Below are positions 25,660 to 35,494 of a stretch of DNA of 64,000 nucleotides, piece after piece (the first letter of the stretch is position 1; the number at the start of each line of letters is the position of its first letter). Position numbers and translations under genes: made by a program. Below the pieces are notes generated by a model. It saw nothing but the letters and a program-made list of their open reading frames with translations, was not told the DNA's origin and made no database searches. The DNA lies in assembly GCF_900079725.1 (NCBI RefSeq), contig NZ_LT599032.1, positions 4,336,054-4,400,053 of the forward strand, in the 5' to 3' direction. Source of the DNA: an uncultured Dysgonomonas sp. (lineage in GTDB: Bacteria > Bacteroidota > Bacteroidia > Bacteroidales > Dysgonomonadaceae).

Positions 25660-28218
25660 ATGAAATTATTCTTCACAACACTATGCAGCTTGCTGTTCTC
25701 TTTATCTTTTTTCGCTCAGAAGAAAACAGATATTCCAACAATTTATATAGACAAAAGCGGTGTGATGCGCTGGTCGGATACCCGTCAGGAGGCTTCTTTC
25801 TACGGAGTAAACTATACAATGCCTTTTGCGCATGCCTATCGTGCAGTCAATTATATAGGAAAGAATCATAAAGAAGCTATAGACAGGGATGTATATCATT
25901 TCGCGCGATTAGGCTTCAATGCCTACCGTATCCATGTGTGGGATGTGGAAATATCCGATGCAAAGGGTAATCTGATAGAGAACGATCATCTCGACCTGCT
26001 CGATTATCTGATTGCAAAGCTGAGGGAACGCAATATACGAGTATTGATTACAACAATGACAAACTTCGGGAATGGTTATCCTGAAAAGAATCAGAATACA
26101 GGGGCATTCTCTTATTTGTATGACAAATGTATGATACATAGTACCGAAGAAGCTATTGCTGCGCAGGAAAATTATATCCATCAGTTTGTAAAACATGTAA
26201 ATCCTTATACAAGCCTATCTTATAAAGACGACCCGTATATTGTAGGCTTTGAAATAAATAACGAACCTTGCCATGCAGATACTCCGCAGCAGACCGAAAG
26301 CTACATTAACAGGATGCTATCCGCTATTAAAAAGGCCGGTAACAATAAACCTGTATTTTATAATGTGAGTCACAATATGGGGCATGTACAGGCTTATTTC
26401 AATACGGCCATACAGGGCACTACCTACCAGTGGTATCCTATCGGGCTGGTTGCGGGACATACACGCAAAGGTAATTTTCTGCCGTATGTGGATAATTATG
26501 GTATACCGTTCTCTAATGCGAAAGGCTTCGATAAAAAAGCTAAAGCCGTCTATGAATACGATCCTGCCGATATCACTTATTCTTATATGTATCCGGCTAT
26601 GACCCGCGCATTCCGCATGCAGGGATTTCAGTGGATTACCCAGTTTGCATATGACCCCATTGATATAGCATGGGCAAATACCGAATATCAGACTCATTTC
26701 CTTAATCTGGCATATACCCCGAATAAGGCAATCAGTATGAAGATTGCGGCGGAAGTGGCGTATAGGGTGCCGATGTATCAGAAATATGCAAAATATCCGA
26801 ATGATACGGTATTCGCTGATTTTCATGTTAGCTATGCGCAGGATCTAAGTGAGTTGAACAGTACGGACAAGTTCTTTTATTCGAATAATACGGCATCTTC
26901 ACCTGTTATGCCAGAACAGTTACAGTCGGTAGCAGGTTGCGGAAGTTCACCAATAGTAAAATATGAAGGTACAGGCGCTTATTTTCTGGACAAGCTGGAA
27001 AATGGGTTATGGAGATTGGAGGTTATGCCCGATGCCGTGCAGATAGACGATCCGTTTAGTAAGCCGTCTTTGAAAAAAGAGGTGGTCACTATCGCATGGA
27101 ATACATGGGCTATGGAAGTTAGGTTGCCCGGTTTAGGTGAGAATTTCACTGTCACAGCTATCAATGATGGGAATGCTTATAATGGTTTATCAAAGGGTGC
27201 GAGCATTTCCGTAAAACCGGGCGTCTATCTTCTGAAAAATACAAACTATACCCCGAGTACCGAATGGGGCAAAAAATCCAGATGGAACGATATCCTGCTA
27301 GGGGAGTTTGTTGCACCCGAGGCACATGCAAAAACATTTTCAGTTGTTCATCAGCCTGCAAAGGTAATTGAACGCGGTAAGTCCTTACAGATAGAAGCGC
27401 AGATAGTAGGACCATCGTTTCCCGATTCGGTGATTATTTATACAGATAAGGTTTCTTTCTGGTCGGATAAGAACCCGTCTGTGAAAATGAAACGTATACA
27501 TGGTTATACTTATGGTGCGGAAATACCTGTCAATATGATAAATGAGGGGCTTTTCAGATATAATATAATAGTGTGCAAGGATAACAAGAATTATACTTAC
27601 CCTGCTAAAACGGAAGGCAATCCGTTGGATTGGGATTATACTAGCTCTGAGTATTGGGAGAGTGTTGTTGTAAGTGCAGAGAGTGCTGTTGAGTTATTAA
27701 AGATAACAGATGAATATAGTGACATCGAAGCATATGGTATTCCGGAGACGTCTTATGTATTACGAAACTTCGTAACAGATCTGACAAGCGCGAATTCTTT
27801 GAAATTCAGATTTAGGGTAACGGATACAGATGCTCGTTTCTTTTGGCGGAAATATATAAAGAATTATATCAGTGAAAGGAAGGATAGATTGGAAAAATCA
27901 AAATACCTATGTTTCAATTTGAAAAATATAAAAGGAATCGGTAAATTGAATGTGGGTTTTGTTACCTCCGACGGATTTACTTATACTGCGGTAGTGAATC
28001 TGGATAAAGACGGACTTTACAAAGTTTCCTTATCAGACTTGCGACAGGTGAAAACGGCTCTTTTGCCATCTCCATATCCGACTTTTCTCGAAAGATATTT
28101 CGAGCCTGATACACAGATACCATTCGCTATAGAAAAAATAGAGATGTTAGAAATGTCAACGGCGGATGATATAACAAATGATGCGACTTTAGATTTAGGC
28201 AGTGTATGGCTGGAATGA
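25660..28218 (+). CDS. Secreted GH5-like glycoside hydrolase with C-terminal accessory domains
   Basis: An 852-residue exported enzyme (signal peptide 1-20, ending LSFFAQK). Residues 35-400 form a TIM barrel of clan GH-A type: RIHVWDVE, then the general-acid motif FEINNEPCH with E202, and a candidate nucleophile in VYEYDPADI (about residue 302). The architecture is closest to GH5 mannanase/cellulase-like proteins, but I cannot place it in a subfamily. The C-terminal 400 residues look like beta-sandwich modules, none firmly identified. It lies between the HTCS and SusC of PUL 1. An endo-acting role on a pectin-associated glycan is an inference from context. Confidence 0.75.
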   Translation: MKLFFTTLCSLLFSLSFFAQKKTDIPTIYIDKSGVMRWSDTRQEASFYGVNYTMPFAHAYRAVNYIGKNHKEAIDRDVYHFARLGFNAYRIHVWDVEISDAKGNLIENDHLDLLDYLIAKLRERNIRVLITTMTNFGNGYPEKNQNTGAFSYLYDKCMIHSTEEAIAAQENYIHQFVKHVNPYTSLSYKDDPYIVGFEINNEPCHADTPQQTESYINRMLSAIKKAGNNKPVFYNVSHNMGHVQAYFNTAIQGTTYQWYPIGLVAGHTRKGNFLPYVDNYGIPFSNAKGFDKKAKAVYEYDPADITYSYMYPAMTRAFRMQGFQWITQFAYDPIDIAWANTEYQTHFLNLAYTPNKAISMKIAAEVAYRVPMYQKYAKYPNDTVFADFHVSYAQDLSELNSTDKFFYSNNTASSPVMPEQLQSVAGCGSSPIVKYEGTGAYFLDKLENGLWRLEVMPDAVQIDDPFSKPSLKKEVVTIAWNTWAMEVRLPGLGENFTVTAINDGNAYNGLSKGASISVKPGVYLLKNTNYTPSTEWGKKSRWNDILLGEFVAPEAHAKTFSVVHQPAKVIERGKSLQIEAQIVGPSFPDSVIIYTDKVSFWSDKNPSVKMKRIHGYTYGAEIPVNMINEGLFRYNIIVCKDNKNYTYPAKTEGNPLDWDYTSSEYWESVVVSAESAVELLKITDEYSDIEAYGIPETSYVLRNFVTDLTSANSLKFRFRVTDTDARFFWRKYIKNYISERKDRLEKSKYLCFNLKNIKGIGKLNVGFVTSDGFTYTAVVNLDKDGLYKVSLSDLRQVKTALLPSPYPTFLERYFEPDTQIPFAIEKIEMLEMSTADDITNDATLDLGSVWLE

Positions 28219-28274
28219 AAAATAAATTAGAATATGAACAAACGAAATAATCACCTTATTAAATATTTAAAACC

Positions 28275-31238
28275 ATGAAAAAATACGATAGTTGTAAGAA
28301 ATTTGCTTATTTCCGCTTCGTAATAGCTTTGGCTTTATTGTTGCTCGCGCCCCTGATGGCTCTGGCACAGTCGAAGACGATTGCGGGAACAGTAGTAGAC
28401 GAAACAAACGAGCCGGTTATCGGAGCCGTTGTGAAAGTTTCGGAAACCACATTAGGTACTACCACCGATATAGATGGTAAATACTCGATTGATCTGCCGG
28501 AAGGCCGCAATCAATTGGAATTTTCTTTTCTCGGATATGAAACACAGATAGTTGTGATTACTGACAACCGGGTTGTAAACATAAAACTGGAACCGAAGGT
28601 GCAGCTAATGACCGAAGTCGTTGTAATAGGCTATGGTACCCAACTGAAAAAAGACCTGACAGGGACAGTATCCAGTGTGAGCAGTAAAGACTTTAATCAG
28701 GGACTTATCGGTTCTCCCGAGCAGTTGATAAACGGAAAGGTAGCCGGAGTGCAGATTATGTCCAATAATGGCTCACCTACATCGGGAAGCACTATCCGTA
28801 TCCGTGGGGGAGCTTCACTAAATGCTAGTAACGATCCGTTAATCGTTCTTGACGGTGTGCCTTTGGAAAGCGGAGGTATCAGCGGTAATAGCAGTAACTT
28901 CCTTAGTCTTATCAATCCGAATGATATAGAGAGCATGACGGTACTGAAGGATGCTTCTTCCACAGCCATCTATGGCTCAAGGGCTTCGAACGGGGTAATC
29001 ATCATCACTACTAAAAAAGGAAGTTCCGATAAACTGAATATCAGTTTCAACACCACATTCTCTCTGCAGAATAAGACGAAAGTAGCGGAAACCCTTTCTG
29101 CACAAGAATTCCGTGATCTAATAACCAGCAAAGGTAATGACCAGCAAAAAGCATTATTAGGTGAATCCAATACAAATTGGAATGATGAGATATATCAAAC
29201 GGCAGTTGGTACCGATAATAACCTGAGTGTTGCGGGAAACTTCGCCAAAACGGTTCCGTTCAGGGTATCGGCAGGTTACTATAACCAGGAAGGTATTTTG
29301 AAAACTGATAATGCAAAACGTTATACCGGAAGTATCGTTGTAAGCCCAACATTTTTTGACAACCATTTAAAATTTGACTTCAATCTGAAAGGCTCGATAA
29401 ATAAAAATAGTTTTGCGAATACCGATGCTATCTGGAATGCGACAGTTTTTAACCCTACGCAGCCTGTTTATTCCGGTAATTCAAATTTCGGAGGATATTA
29501 CGAAAGCCTCGACAATGCGGGTGTTCCCGCAACAGGAGCATTGCTCAATCCTGTCGGTTTATTGAAACAGGAACAACATGAGAGTACGGTGAAACGCAGT
29601 ATCGGGAATATGGATGTGGATTATAAATTTCATTTTCTGCCTGAACTGAAAGCGCATCTGACATTAGGTTATGATTATGCCAAAGGTGAGGGAACAAACT
29701 ATATTCCTGCTGAGGCAGCCAATGTATATCAGATTGGTGGTACGGATAATGAATATTCGCAGGAAAAAACAAATAAACTCTTTACAAGTTATCTGAATTA
29801 CTCGAAATTCTTTAAGAATATAAAAAGTAATCTGGATGCTACAGCGGGTTATGATTACCAACACTGGAGAGCTAAAACTCCTGTATTTATAGATAAGAAC
29901 ATTGCCGGCGAAACGGTAAGTACTTCTCCAGCACAGGATCAGACTCACGTTTTATTATCATTCTACGGGCGTGTGAATTATTCTTACGATTCCAGATATA
30001 TGCTGACGGCGACTGTTCGCCGCGACGGATCGTCCCGTTTCAATCCGGATAACCGTTGGGGAACTTTCCCGTCGGTAGCATTGGCATGGAGGATATCGCA
30101 GGAATCATTCCTGAGGGATAATAATGTAATCAGTGATTTAAAACTTCGCTTAAGCTATGGGGTGACAGGGCAACAGGATGGTATCGGGAACTACTCATTC
30201 CTACCTGTTTATACATTGAGTAACGAATATGCACAATACCGTTTCGGTGATAAGTACTACTACCTCTATCGTCCGTCGACTTATGTCGCCGATTTGAAAT
30301 GGGAAACAACAGATTCGTATAATGCAGGTTTCGACTTCGGATTCCTCAATAACCGTATCAATGGTACATTCGATTACTATAACCGTAAAACGAAGGACTT
30401 GCTCGCTACAGTATCAGTTCCGGCGGGTACAAATTTCGCAGAGAAAGCAACCACTAATGTGGGTAATATAGAAAGCAACGGTCTTGAGTTTGCTATTAAC
30501 GCAACTCCTATAGATACAAAAGATATAACCTGGACACTCGGCTTTAATGCGACATACCAGAAAGTAAAAATTACAAATCTGTCATTGGTTAAGAACGAAA
30601 ATTCTCCGGGATCTTATACTGGCCCCGAAGTCGGCGGGCAAGGCATACAGATACTTACCGAAGGATATACTCCTTATATGTTCTATGTCTACAAACAGGT
30701 ATATGATGATGCGGGCAAACCAATTGAAGGGATGTATGCCGACCTCAACGATGATGGAGTTATCAATGAAAAGGACCTGTACCGTTACCATTCACCGATG
30801 CCAGATTATCTGTTAGGATTCAATTCACAGTTCAGATATAAGAACTGGTCGCTGGGTTTTGCCTTGAGAGCGAGTTTCGGTAACTATGTTTATAACAATA
30901 TGGCAGCCAATGCAGGAGCATGGGAAACGATGCAATACATTCCGTACGCAATCAATAATATGTCAAGAGACTTCCTGAATACAGGATTCCAGTCACGCCA
31001 GTTCCGTTCCGATTATTACGTGCAAAACGCATCATTCCTCAAAATGGACAATATTTCGGTAGGGTACAATGTAGGGAAAGTATTCAACGGCCCTAACCTC
31101 AGAATAGGTGCTTTGGTCCAGAATGTATTTACTATTACCAAATACGATGGAGTAGATCCTGAAATAACAAATGGTTTCGATAGTTCCTTCTATCCTCGTC
31201 CGAGAATATTCTCTTTAAGTCTGAATCTTGATTTCTAA
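28275..31238 (+). CDS. SusC/RagA-family TonB-dependent outer-membrane transporter, PUL 1
   Basis: A 987-residue outer-membrane importer. It has a signal peptide (ending MALAQSK), a carboxypeptidase-regulatory-like domain (about 35-115, GTVVDETNEPVIGAVVKV, TDIDGKYSI), a plug domain (about 120-235, including VVVIGYGTQ, ASSTAIYGSRASNGVI and TTKKGS) and a 22-strand barrel ending in the aromatic LNLDF. It forms a lidded pair with the SusD protein encoded next and imports oligosaccharides by TonB energy. Given the GH53 and GH2 neighbours, galacto-oligosaccharides are the likely cargo. An AGGTC-hairpin repeat lies between this gene and susD. Confidence 0.97.
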   Translation: MKKYDSCKKFAYFRFVIALALLLLAPLMALAQSKTIAGTVVDETNEPVIGAVVKVSETTLGTTTDIDGKYSIDLPEGRNQLEFSFLGYETQIVVITDNRVVNIKLEPKVQLMTEVVVIGYGTQLKKDLTGTVSSVSSKDFNQGLIGSPEQLINGKVAGVQIMSNNGSPTSGSTIRIRGGASLNASNDPLIVLDGVPLESGGISGNSSNFLSLINPNDIESMTVLKDASSTAIYGSRASNGVIIITTKKGSSDKLNISFNTTFSLQNKTKVAETLSAQEFRDLITSKGNDQQKALLGESNTNWNDEIYQTAVGTDNNLSVAGNFAKTVPFRVSAGYYNQEGILKTDNAKRYTGSIVVSPTFFDNHLKFDFNLKGSINKNSFANTDAIWNATVFNPTQPVYSGNSNFGGYYESLDNAGVPATGALLNPVGLLKQEQHESTVKRSIGNMDVDYKFHFLPELKAHLTLGYDYAKGEGTNYIPAEAANVYQIGGTDNEYSQEKTNKLFTSYLNYSKFFKNIKSNLDATAGYDYQHWRAKTPVFIDKNIAGETVSTSPAQDQTHVLLSFYGRVNYSYDSRYMLTATVRRDGSSRFNPDNRWGTFPSVALAWRISQESFLRDNNVISDLKLRLSYGVTGQQDGIGNYSFLPVYTLSNEYAQYRFGDKYYYLYRPSTYVADLKWETTDSYNAGFDFGFLNNRINGTFDYYNRKTKDLLATVSVPAGTNFAEKATTNVGNIESNGLEFAINATPIDTKDITWTLGFNATYQKVKITNLSLVKNENSPGSYTGPEVGGQGIQILTEGYTPYMFYVYKQVYDDAGKPIEGMYADLNDDGVINEKDLYRYHSPMPDYLLGFNSQFRYKNWSLGFALRASFGNYVYNNMAANAGAWETMQYIPYAINNMSRDFLNTGFQSRQFRSDYYVQNASFLKMDNISVGYNVGKVFNGPNLRIGALVQNVFTITKYDGVDPEITNGFDSSFYPRPRIFSLSLNLDF

Positions 31239-31282
31239 TAAATTATAAGTAACCGAAAAAAATAATGAAATATTTTTCAGTC

Positions 31283-31338
31283 TTAATTAACTGTTGTTAC
31301 TATACATACAAAAATAATAAATAGGTCTGCGACCTTAA
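31283..31338 (+). repeat. AGGTC-hairpin repeat, copy A (before susD of PUL 1)
   Basis: The copy starts TTAATTAACTGTTGTT and ends in AGGTC-TGC-GACCT (31323-31335). The hairpin ends 14 nt before the susD start codon. It shares most of its length with copies B (34007-34061, reverse) and D (49004-49051). Confidence 0.75.
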
Positions 31339-31349
31339 AAATTACGAAA

Positions 31350-32936
31350 ATGAAAAAGATAAAATATATATACATTCTTTTGGTGTCGATGACCTTAGGT
31401 CTGTTCACATCATGTCTGAACGACCTTGACCAGATACCCAAAATAGAAGCTACACCCGAAACGGTTTACAATACACCCGAAGGCTATAAATCCGTTCTGG
31501 CAAAACTATATGCATCCCTTGCTATTGCCGGACAGGAAAAAGGGGACGGGAACACCGACCTCGGAGGTAAAACATATTGGGGCTACCTGCGTATTTTCTA
31601 CAATTTGCAGGAACTACCTACCGATGAGGCTATTTACACATGGGGTGGGGGTGATGCTTTGAACGGTATCCAGTTTATGACATGGAATTCTTCGGACGAA
31701 TGGACTTCGGCGATGTATTACCGTATCTATTATACTGTGGCCATCTGTAATGAATTTTTACGCAATGCGACCGATGATAAACTATCAGGTTTCAACGACA
31801 GCGACAGGGAACAGATAAAGATTTACCGCAGCGAAGCCCGTTTCCTTAGAGCTTTGGTTTATTATCATGCGCTGGATTTTTACGGGAATGTACCTTTTGT
31901 AACCGAGGCGGACCCTGTGGGAGCATTCTTCCCTCCGCGTATTACACGATCAGAATTGTTTAATTATGTAGAATCAGAGTTGAAAGGTATAGAAGAGGAA
32001 TTACCTCTGCCATTGCAGAACGAATACGGGCGGGTAAGCCGTGCGGCAGCCTGGTCGTTATTAGCAAAACTATATCTGAATGCTAAAGTATACACAGGCA
32101 CCGAAAAGAATACGGAATGTATTACTTACAGCAAGAAAGTAATAGACGGAGGTTATGCGTTGGAAAATACATATGCCAATCTGTTCAATGCCGATAATGA
32201 TTTGCGTACAAATGAGATCATCTTCCCTATAGAAGCCGACGGACAGCATACCACTACATGGGGCGGCAGTACATACCTGGTTTGCGGGCCTATCGTAGGC
32301 TCTATGATAGCTACCGATTACGGAGTGCAATCCGGTTGGGGCAGTATCCGTACCAGAAAGGAATTCGTGAAACTTTTCAAAGATATTACAGGGGCGACAG
32401 ATAAGCGTGCAGCATTCTATACCGATGGGCAGACTCTTGATATTGAAGACCCTACTATCGGTACTCAAGGCTATTCTATTGTGAAATATATTAATAAGAC
32501 ATCGACAGGACAGAACGGCTCAAACTTTTCAGAAGGATTGGTCGATACTGATTTTCCGATGATACGTCTTGCCGATGTATATCTAATGTATGCGGAAGCT
32601 GTAGTAAGAGGTGGTACGAGTGGAAGTAAGAGCCTTGCAGCTGAATATATAAATCTGATACGCAAAAGAGCTTACGGCAATGAGACAGGAAAGGTTAGTG
32701 AAGATGAACTGACTCTTGATTTTATTCTGGCCGAAAGAGGGCGTGAATTATATTGGGAAGGCACCCGCCGTACCGACCTTATCCGTTTCGGAAAATTCAC
32801 AGGCTCGTCTTATGTATGGCAATGGAAAGGTGGAACAATGGATGGTACGGGAACTGACAGCAAATTCAATTTGTATCCGCTTCCGCCGGCCGATCTCGCA
32901 GCTAATCCTAATCTGAAACAAAACGAAGGGTATTAA
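31350..32936 (+). CDS. SusD/RagB-family surface glycan-binding lipoprotein, PUL 1
   Basis: A 528-residue lipoprotein with lipobox LFTSC (Cys about 22), partner of SusC. The helical TPR-like scaffold is shown by SEARFLRALVYYHALDFYGN, the SusD family hallmark, and by the C-terminal YPLPPADLAANPNLKQNEGY, typical of family ends. It binds the target oligosaccharide at the cell surface and closes over the SusC pore. It is separated from susC by 111 bp holding a hairpin repeat, which may set relative expression. Confidence 0.97.
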   Translation: MKKIKYIYILLVSMTLGLFTSCLNDLDQIPKIEATPETVYNTPEGYKSVLAKLYASLAIAGQEKGDGNTDLGGKTYWGYLRIFYNLQELPTDEAIYTWGGGDALNGIQFMTWNSSDEWTSAMYYRIYYTVAICNEFLRNATDDKLSGFNDSDREQIKIYRSEARFLRALVYYHALDFYGNVPFVTEADPVGAFFPPRITRSELFNYVESELKGIEEELPLPLQNEYGRVSRAAAWSLLAKLYLNAKVYTGTEKNTECITYSKKVIDGGYALENTYANLFNADNDLRTNEIIFPIEADGQHTTTWGGSTYLVCGPIVGSMIATDYGVQSGWGSIRTRKEFVKLFKDITGATDKRAAFYTDGQTLDIEDPTIGTQGYSIVKYINKTSTGQNGSNFSEGLVDTDFPMIRLADVYLMYAEAVVRGGTSGSKSLAAEYINLIRKRAYGNETGKVSEDELTLDFILAERGRELYWEGTRRTDLIRFGKFTGSSYVWQWKGGTMDGTGTDSKFNLYPLPPADLAANPNLKQNEGY

Positions 32937-32956
32937 TCTTTAAGATATAGAATAGT

Positions 32957-34006
32957 ATGAAAACAATAAATAAATATATATTCCTGTTCCTTCTGGCTAT
33001 ACTGGCCGTGTCATGTAACAGTGACGGGGATGAGGTGGTGCTTTCGGGTTTTCAGGAAGGAGAATTGAAAGTGACGGCATCGGAGGTCGTATTGACGAAT
33101 GATAACAGTGGAAAACTGGTTCTGTCCTTTATGTGGAATGCCGGAGAGTTGGCGAATACATATTCGCAAAAGTACGGGCTTCCTGCCGATGCATTGAAGA
33201 CAACACTCCAGTTCGATACACAGAGTTCATTTGCCAGTGCAAAAGATGTGGTGGAAACTGCCAGTGCTAAATCATACACAGGCAAGGCATTGAATTCGCT
33301 GGCCCTGAGTATGGGGCTGGAAACATCGCAGGCTGCAAAACTTTATGTACGCCTGAAATCTACCATTGCCGCTAATGTAGATCCTCTTTACAGTAATGTA
33401 GTGGAAGTGACCGTTACCCCTTACGAAGAAATCGCATTTTTATATATGCCGGGCATGCTGAGCGGTGGATGGGATAAATACACAACACGCTTATGTTCTC
33501 GCAGTGGAAATGGAGAATATGAAGGATTTGTGAATGCTGAAGCATGGGATAATTTTAAATTTACGACCGAAATGAGCAGCACTTCGGGCATAACTTATGG
33601 TTCTAATCCGAATGATTTATATACATTGGATGATAGTGGCGACCAGTGGAATATCTGGTTTGAAGAAGGTGGGTATTTCCTACTGAAAGCGAATACCAAT
33701 ACGATGAAATGGAGTAAGACGAGAATTACTGCCTTTGCCGTTACCGGAGAGTTCAATGCATGGAGCCTTGCTACTGATGTGATGACTTACGATACTGTAA
33801 ATCAGGTCTGGAAAGTAACATGTAATATCTCGAACACATTGTATGGTATTCAGATAATTGCCAATAACGACTGGAATTCGAAATACGGAGGTAGTAACGG
33901 AGAGATTACTCTGGGCGGAGCGAATATAGAAATAGCCACACCGGGTACTTATACTATTACTATGAATCTGAGCAATCCTGAGAAGTACACATATACAATC
34001 GAATGA
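32957..34006 (+). CDS. SusE-like surface glycan-binding lipoprotein, PUL 1
   Basis: A 349-residue lipoprotein (lipobox LAVSC) with an acidic stretch after the cysteine (CNSDGDE), consistent with export to the cell surface. Residues about 25-155 resemble the SusE N-terminal domain, starting with KVTASEVVLTNDNSGKLVLS. The rest consists of beta-sandwich carbohydrate-binding-like repeats, the last with FAVTGEFNAWSLATDVM and PGTYTITMNLSNPEKYTYTI. Such proteins add affinity to SusCD systems without cutting the glycan. The gene starts 20 bp after susD. Specificity is inferred from the locus. Confidence 0.85.
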   Translation: MKTINKYIFLFLLAILAVSCNSDGDEVVLSGFQEGELKVTASEVVLTNDNSGKLVLSFMWNAGELANTYSQKYGLPADALKTTLQFDTQSSFASAKDVVETASAKSYTGKALNSLALSMGLETSQAAKLYVRLKSTIAANVDPLYSNVVEVTVTPYEEIAFLYMPGMLSGGWDKYTTRLCSRSGNGEYEGFVNAEAWDNFKFTTEMSSTSGITYGSNPNDLYTLDDSGDQWNIWFEEGGYFLLKANTNTMKWSKTRITAFAVTGEFNAWSLATDVMTYDTVNQVWKVTCNISNTLYGIQIIANNDWNSKYGGSNGEITLGGANIEIATPGTYTITMNLSNPEKYTYTIE

Positions 34007-34061
34007 TTAAGGTCACAGACCTATTTATTGCTTTCGTATCTGAAACAGCAACAGTTAATTA
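34007..34061 (-). repeat. AGGTC-hairpin repeat, copy B (reverse orientation)
   Basis: This copy begins right after the stop codon of the SusE-like gene. Its hairpin is AGGTC-ACA-GACCT on the plus strand (34010-34022). Read on the minus strand it aligns with copy A from TAATTAACTGTTG to GACCTTAA. With copy C it forms an inverted pair bounding the SusE/GH53 spacer. Confidence 0.7.
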
Positions 34062-34110
34062 TGACTAGATAATGTAACATTAAATATTTTCTTTTACTTA
34101 TAATTTTTAT

Positions 34111-34143
34111 TTGTCAGAATAATAAACAGGTCTGCGACCTTTA
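34111..34143 (+). repeat. AGGTC-hairpin repeat, copy C (before GH53 gene)
   Basis: AATAATAAACAGGTC-TGC-GACCT ends at 34140, 17 nt before the GH53 start codon. Only the 3' half of the repeat is well conserved. Confidence 0.65.
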
Positions 34144-34157
34144 AAATAAGAATATCT

Positions 34158-35198
34158 ATGAAATTATATATAAAGCATTTGATTATAGCACTTTCATTTA
34201 TTGTTTCCCTCGGATTTATTTCCTGTGGTGACGATGATGATAACGGTGCAACCAATCCTGACTTATCGGCCGAAACTTTTGCCAAAGGGGCTGATGTGAG
34301 CTGGATAACCCAGATGGAAGCGTCGGGGAAGAAATTCTACAATACAGCAGGGGCTGAAATGGAAGGTATAAGGCTGTTGAGAAGTCTTGGTATGAACTCT
34401 GTCCGCCTGCGTGTATGGGTCGACCCTGTAGATGGGTGGTGCAATACTGAAGATTTGTTGGTAAAAGCATACCGGGCTAAAAATCTGGGAATGCGTATTA
34501 TGGTGGATTTCCATTACAGCGATAGCTGGGCAGATCCGTCGAAACAAGAAAAGCCGGCTGCATGGACTAACCTGAGTTTTACAGAACTGAAAAGCGTCGT
34601 TACAAGCTATACGACAGAAGTGCTGAACGTATTGAAAACAAATGGTATCACTCCGGAGTGGGTACAGGTGGGTAATGAAACAGGCAACGGAATGTTATGG
34701 AATGATGGAAAAGCTGAAGACTATATGGAAAACTATGCCGAGCTTAATAATGCAGGCTATGATGCGGTCAAGGCAGTTTTTCCTGATGCCAAAGTGATTG
34801 TTCACTTACAAAACGGACAGGATAATGGATTGTTCCGTTGGTTGTTCGACGGGCTGAAAAGTAACAATGGAAAGTGGGATGTAATAGGTATGTCTTTGTA
34901 TCCGTCTGCCGATGATTGGAAGACCATGAACAACGATTGCCTTGCCAATATGAAAGATATGATAGAGCGTTATGGCTCGGATGTAATGGTTTGTGAGGTA
35001 GGGATGAGCTGGGATAAAGCGGAAGCGTCAAAGGCCTTTCTGACCGATTTGATAGAAAAAACAAAATCATTACCGGATGGCAAAGGCTTAGGTGTATTCT
35101 ATTGGGAACCGCAGGCGTATGGTAGTTGGAACGCGTATACACTTGGTGCTTTTGACGATTCGGGAAAACCTACAGTTGCTTTGGATGCGTTTAAATAA
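34158..35198 (+). CDS. GH53 endo-beta-1,4-galactanase, surface lipoprotein
   Basis: A 346-residue endo-acting enzyme on beta-1,4-galactan or type I arabinogalactan. It is a lipoprotein (lipobox GFISC followed by GDDDD, consistent with surface export). The TIM barrel begins FAKGADVSWITQMEASGK, a GH53 hallmark. The general acid is E174 in VQVGNETGNGMLW and the nucleophile is E280 in MVCEVGMSW; the intermediate SVRLRVWVDP and DFHYSDSWADP blocks are also family-typical. Length is normal. It would cut polymer outside the cell to make oligosaccharides for SusCD. It is the strongest evidence for the substrate of PUL 1. Confidence 0.95.
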   Translation: MKLYIKHLIIALSFIVSLGFISCGDDDDNGATNPDLSAETFAKGADVSWITQMEASGKKFYNTAGAEMEGIRLLRSLGMNSVRLRVWVDPVDGWCNTEDLLVKAYRAKNLGMRIMVDFHYSDSWADPSKQEKPAAWTNLSFTELKSVVTSYTTEVLNVLKTNGITPEWVQVGNETGNGMLWNDGKAEDYMENYAELNNAGYDAVKAVFPDAKVIVHLQNGQDNGLFRWLFDGLKSNNGKWDVIGMSLYPSADDWKTMNNDCLANMKDMIERYGSDVMVCEVGMSWDKAEASKAFLTDLIEKTKSLPDGKGLGVFYWEPQAYGSWNAYTLGAFDDSGKPTVALDAFK

Positions 35199-35210
35199 TA
35201 TTTATCTATA

Positions 35211-35245
35211 CAATAAGCTGACAGCTAAAGGGTGTCAGCTTATTG
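35211..35245 (+). terminator. Hairpin ending the PUL 1 core transcript
   Basis: A perfect 13-bp stem (CAATAAGCTGACA / TGTCAGCTTATTG) with a 9-nt loop starts 12 bp after the GH53 stop codon. No T-run follows, so it is a probable terminator or 3' stabiliser. Confidence 0.6.
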
Positions 35246-35462
35246 CTGTTTGAAATATTAATAGCCCCCTAAATCCCCCTAAGGGGACTTACAAAGAGAA
35301 TAAAAGCAAAAAAATGAAAGCGAGAATAGGGAAGGGGGAGGACAGATAAGTAACAGGAGAGAAGTATGCAAAAAGTGTTACATTTGTTACCTTTTAACAA
35401 GTAGTGAGTTTTAAGTGGTAAGTCGTAAATGGAAATAACGTCTTGTTGTTAACTGCTAACTG

Positions 35463-35494
35463 TTGACTGTTAACTCCAAAAACTGTTACTTTTG
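35463..35494 (+). promoter_or_regulatory. Candidate promoter of the GH2 gene
   Basis: TTG at 35463-35465 and TACTTTTG at 35487-35494 are spaced by 21 bp. The -7 box overlaps a partial TTGTTACCTTTT element, so this repeat type may carry promoter function. The start codon is 42 bp downstream. Confidence 0.5.
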
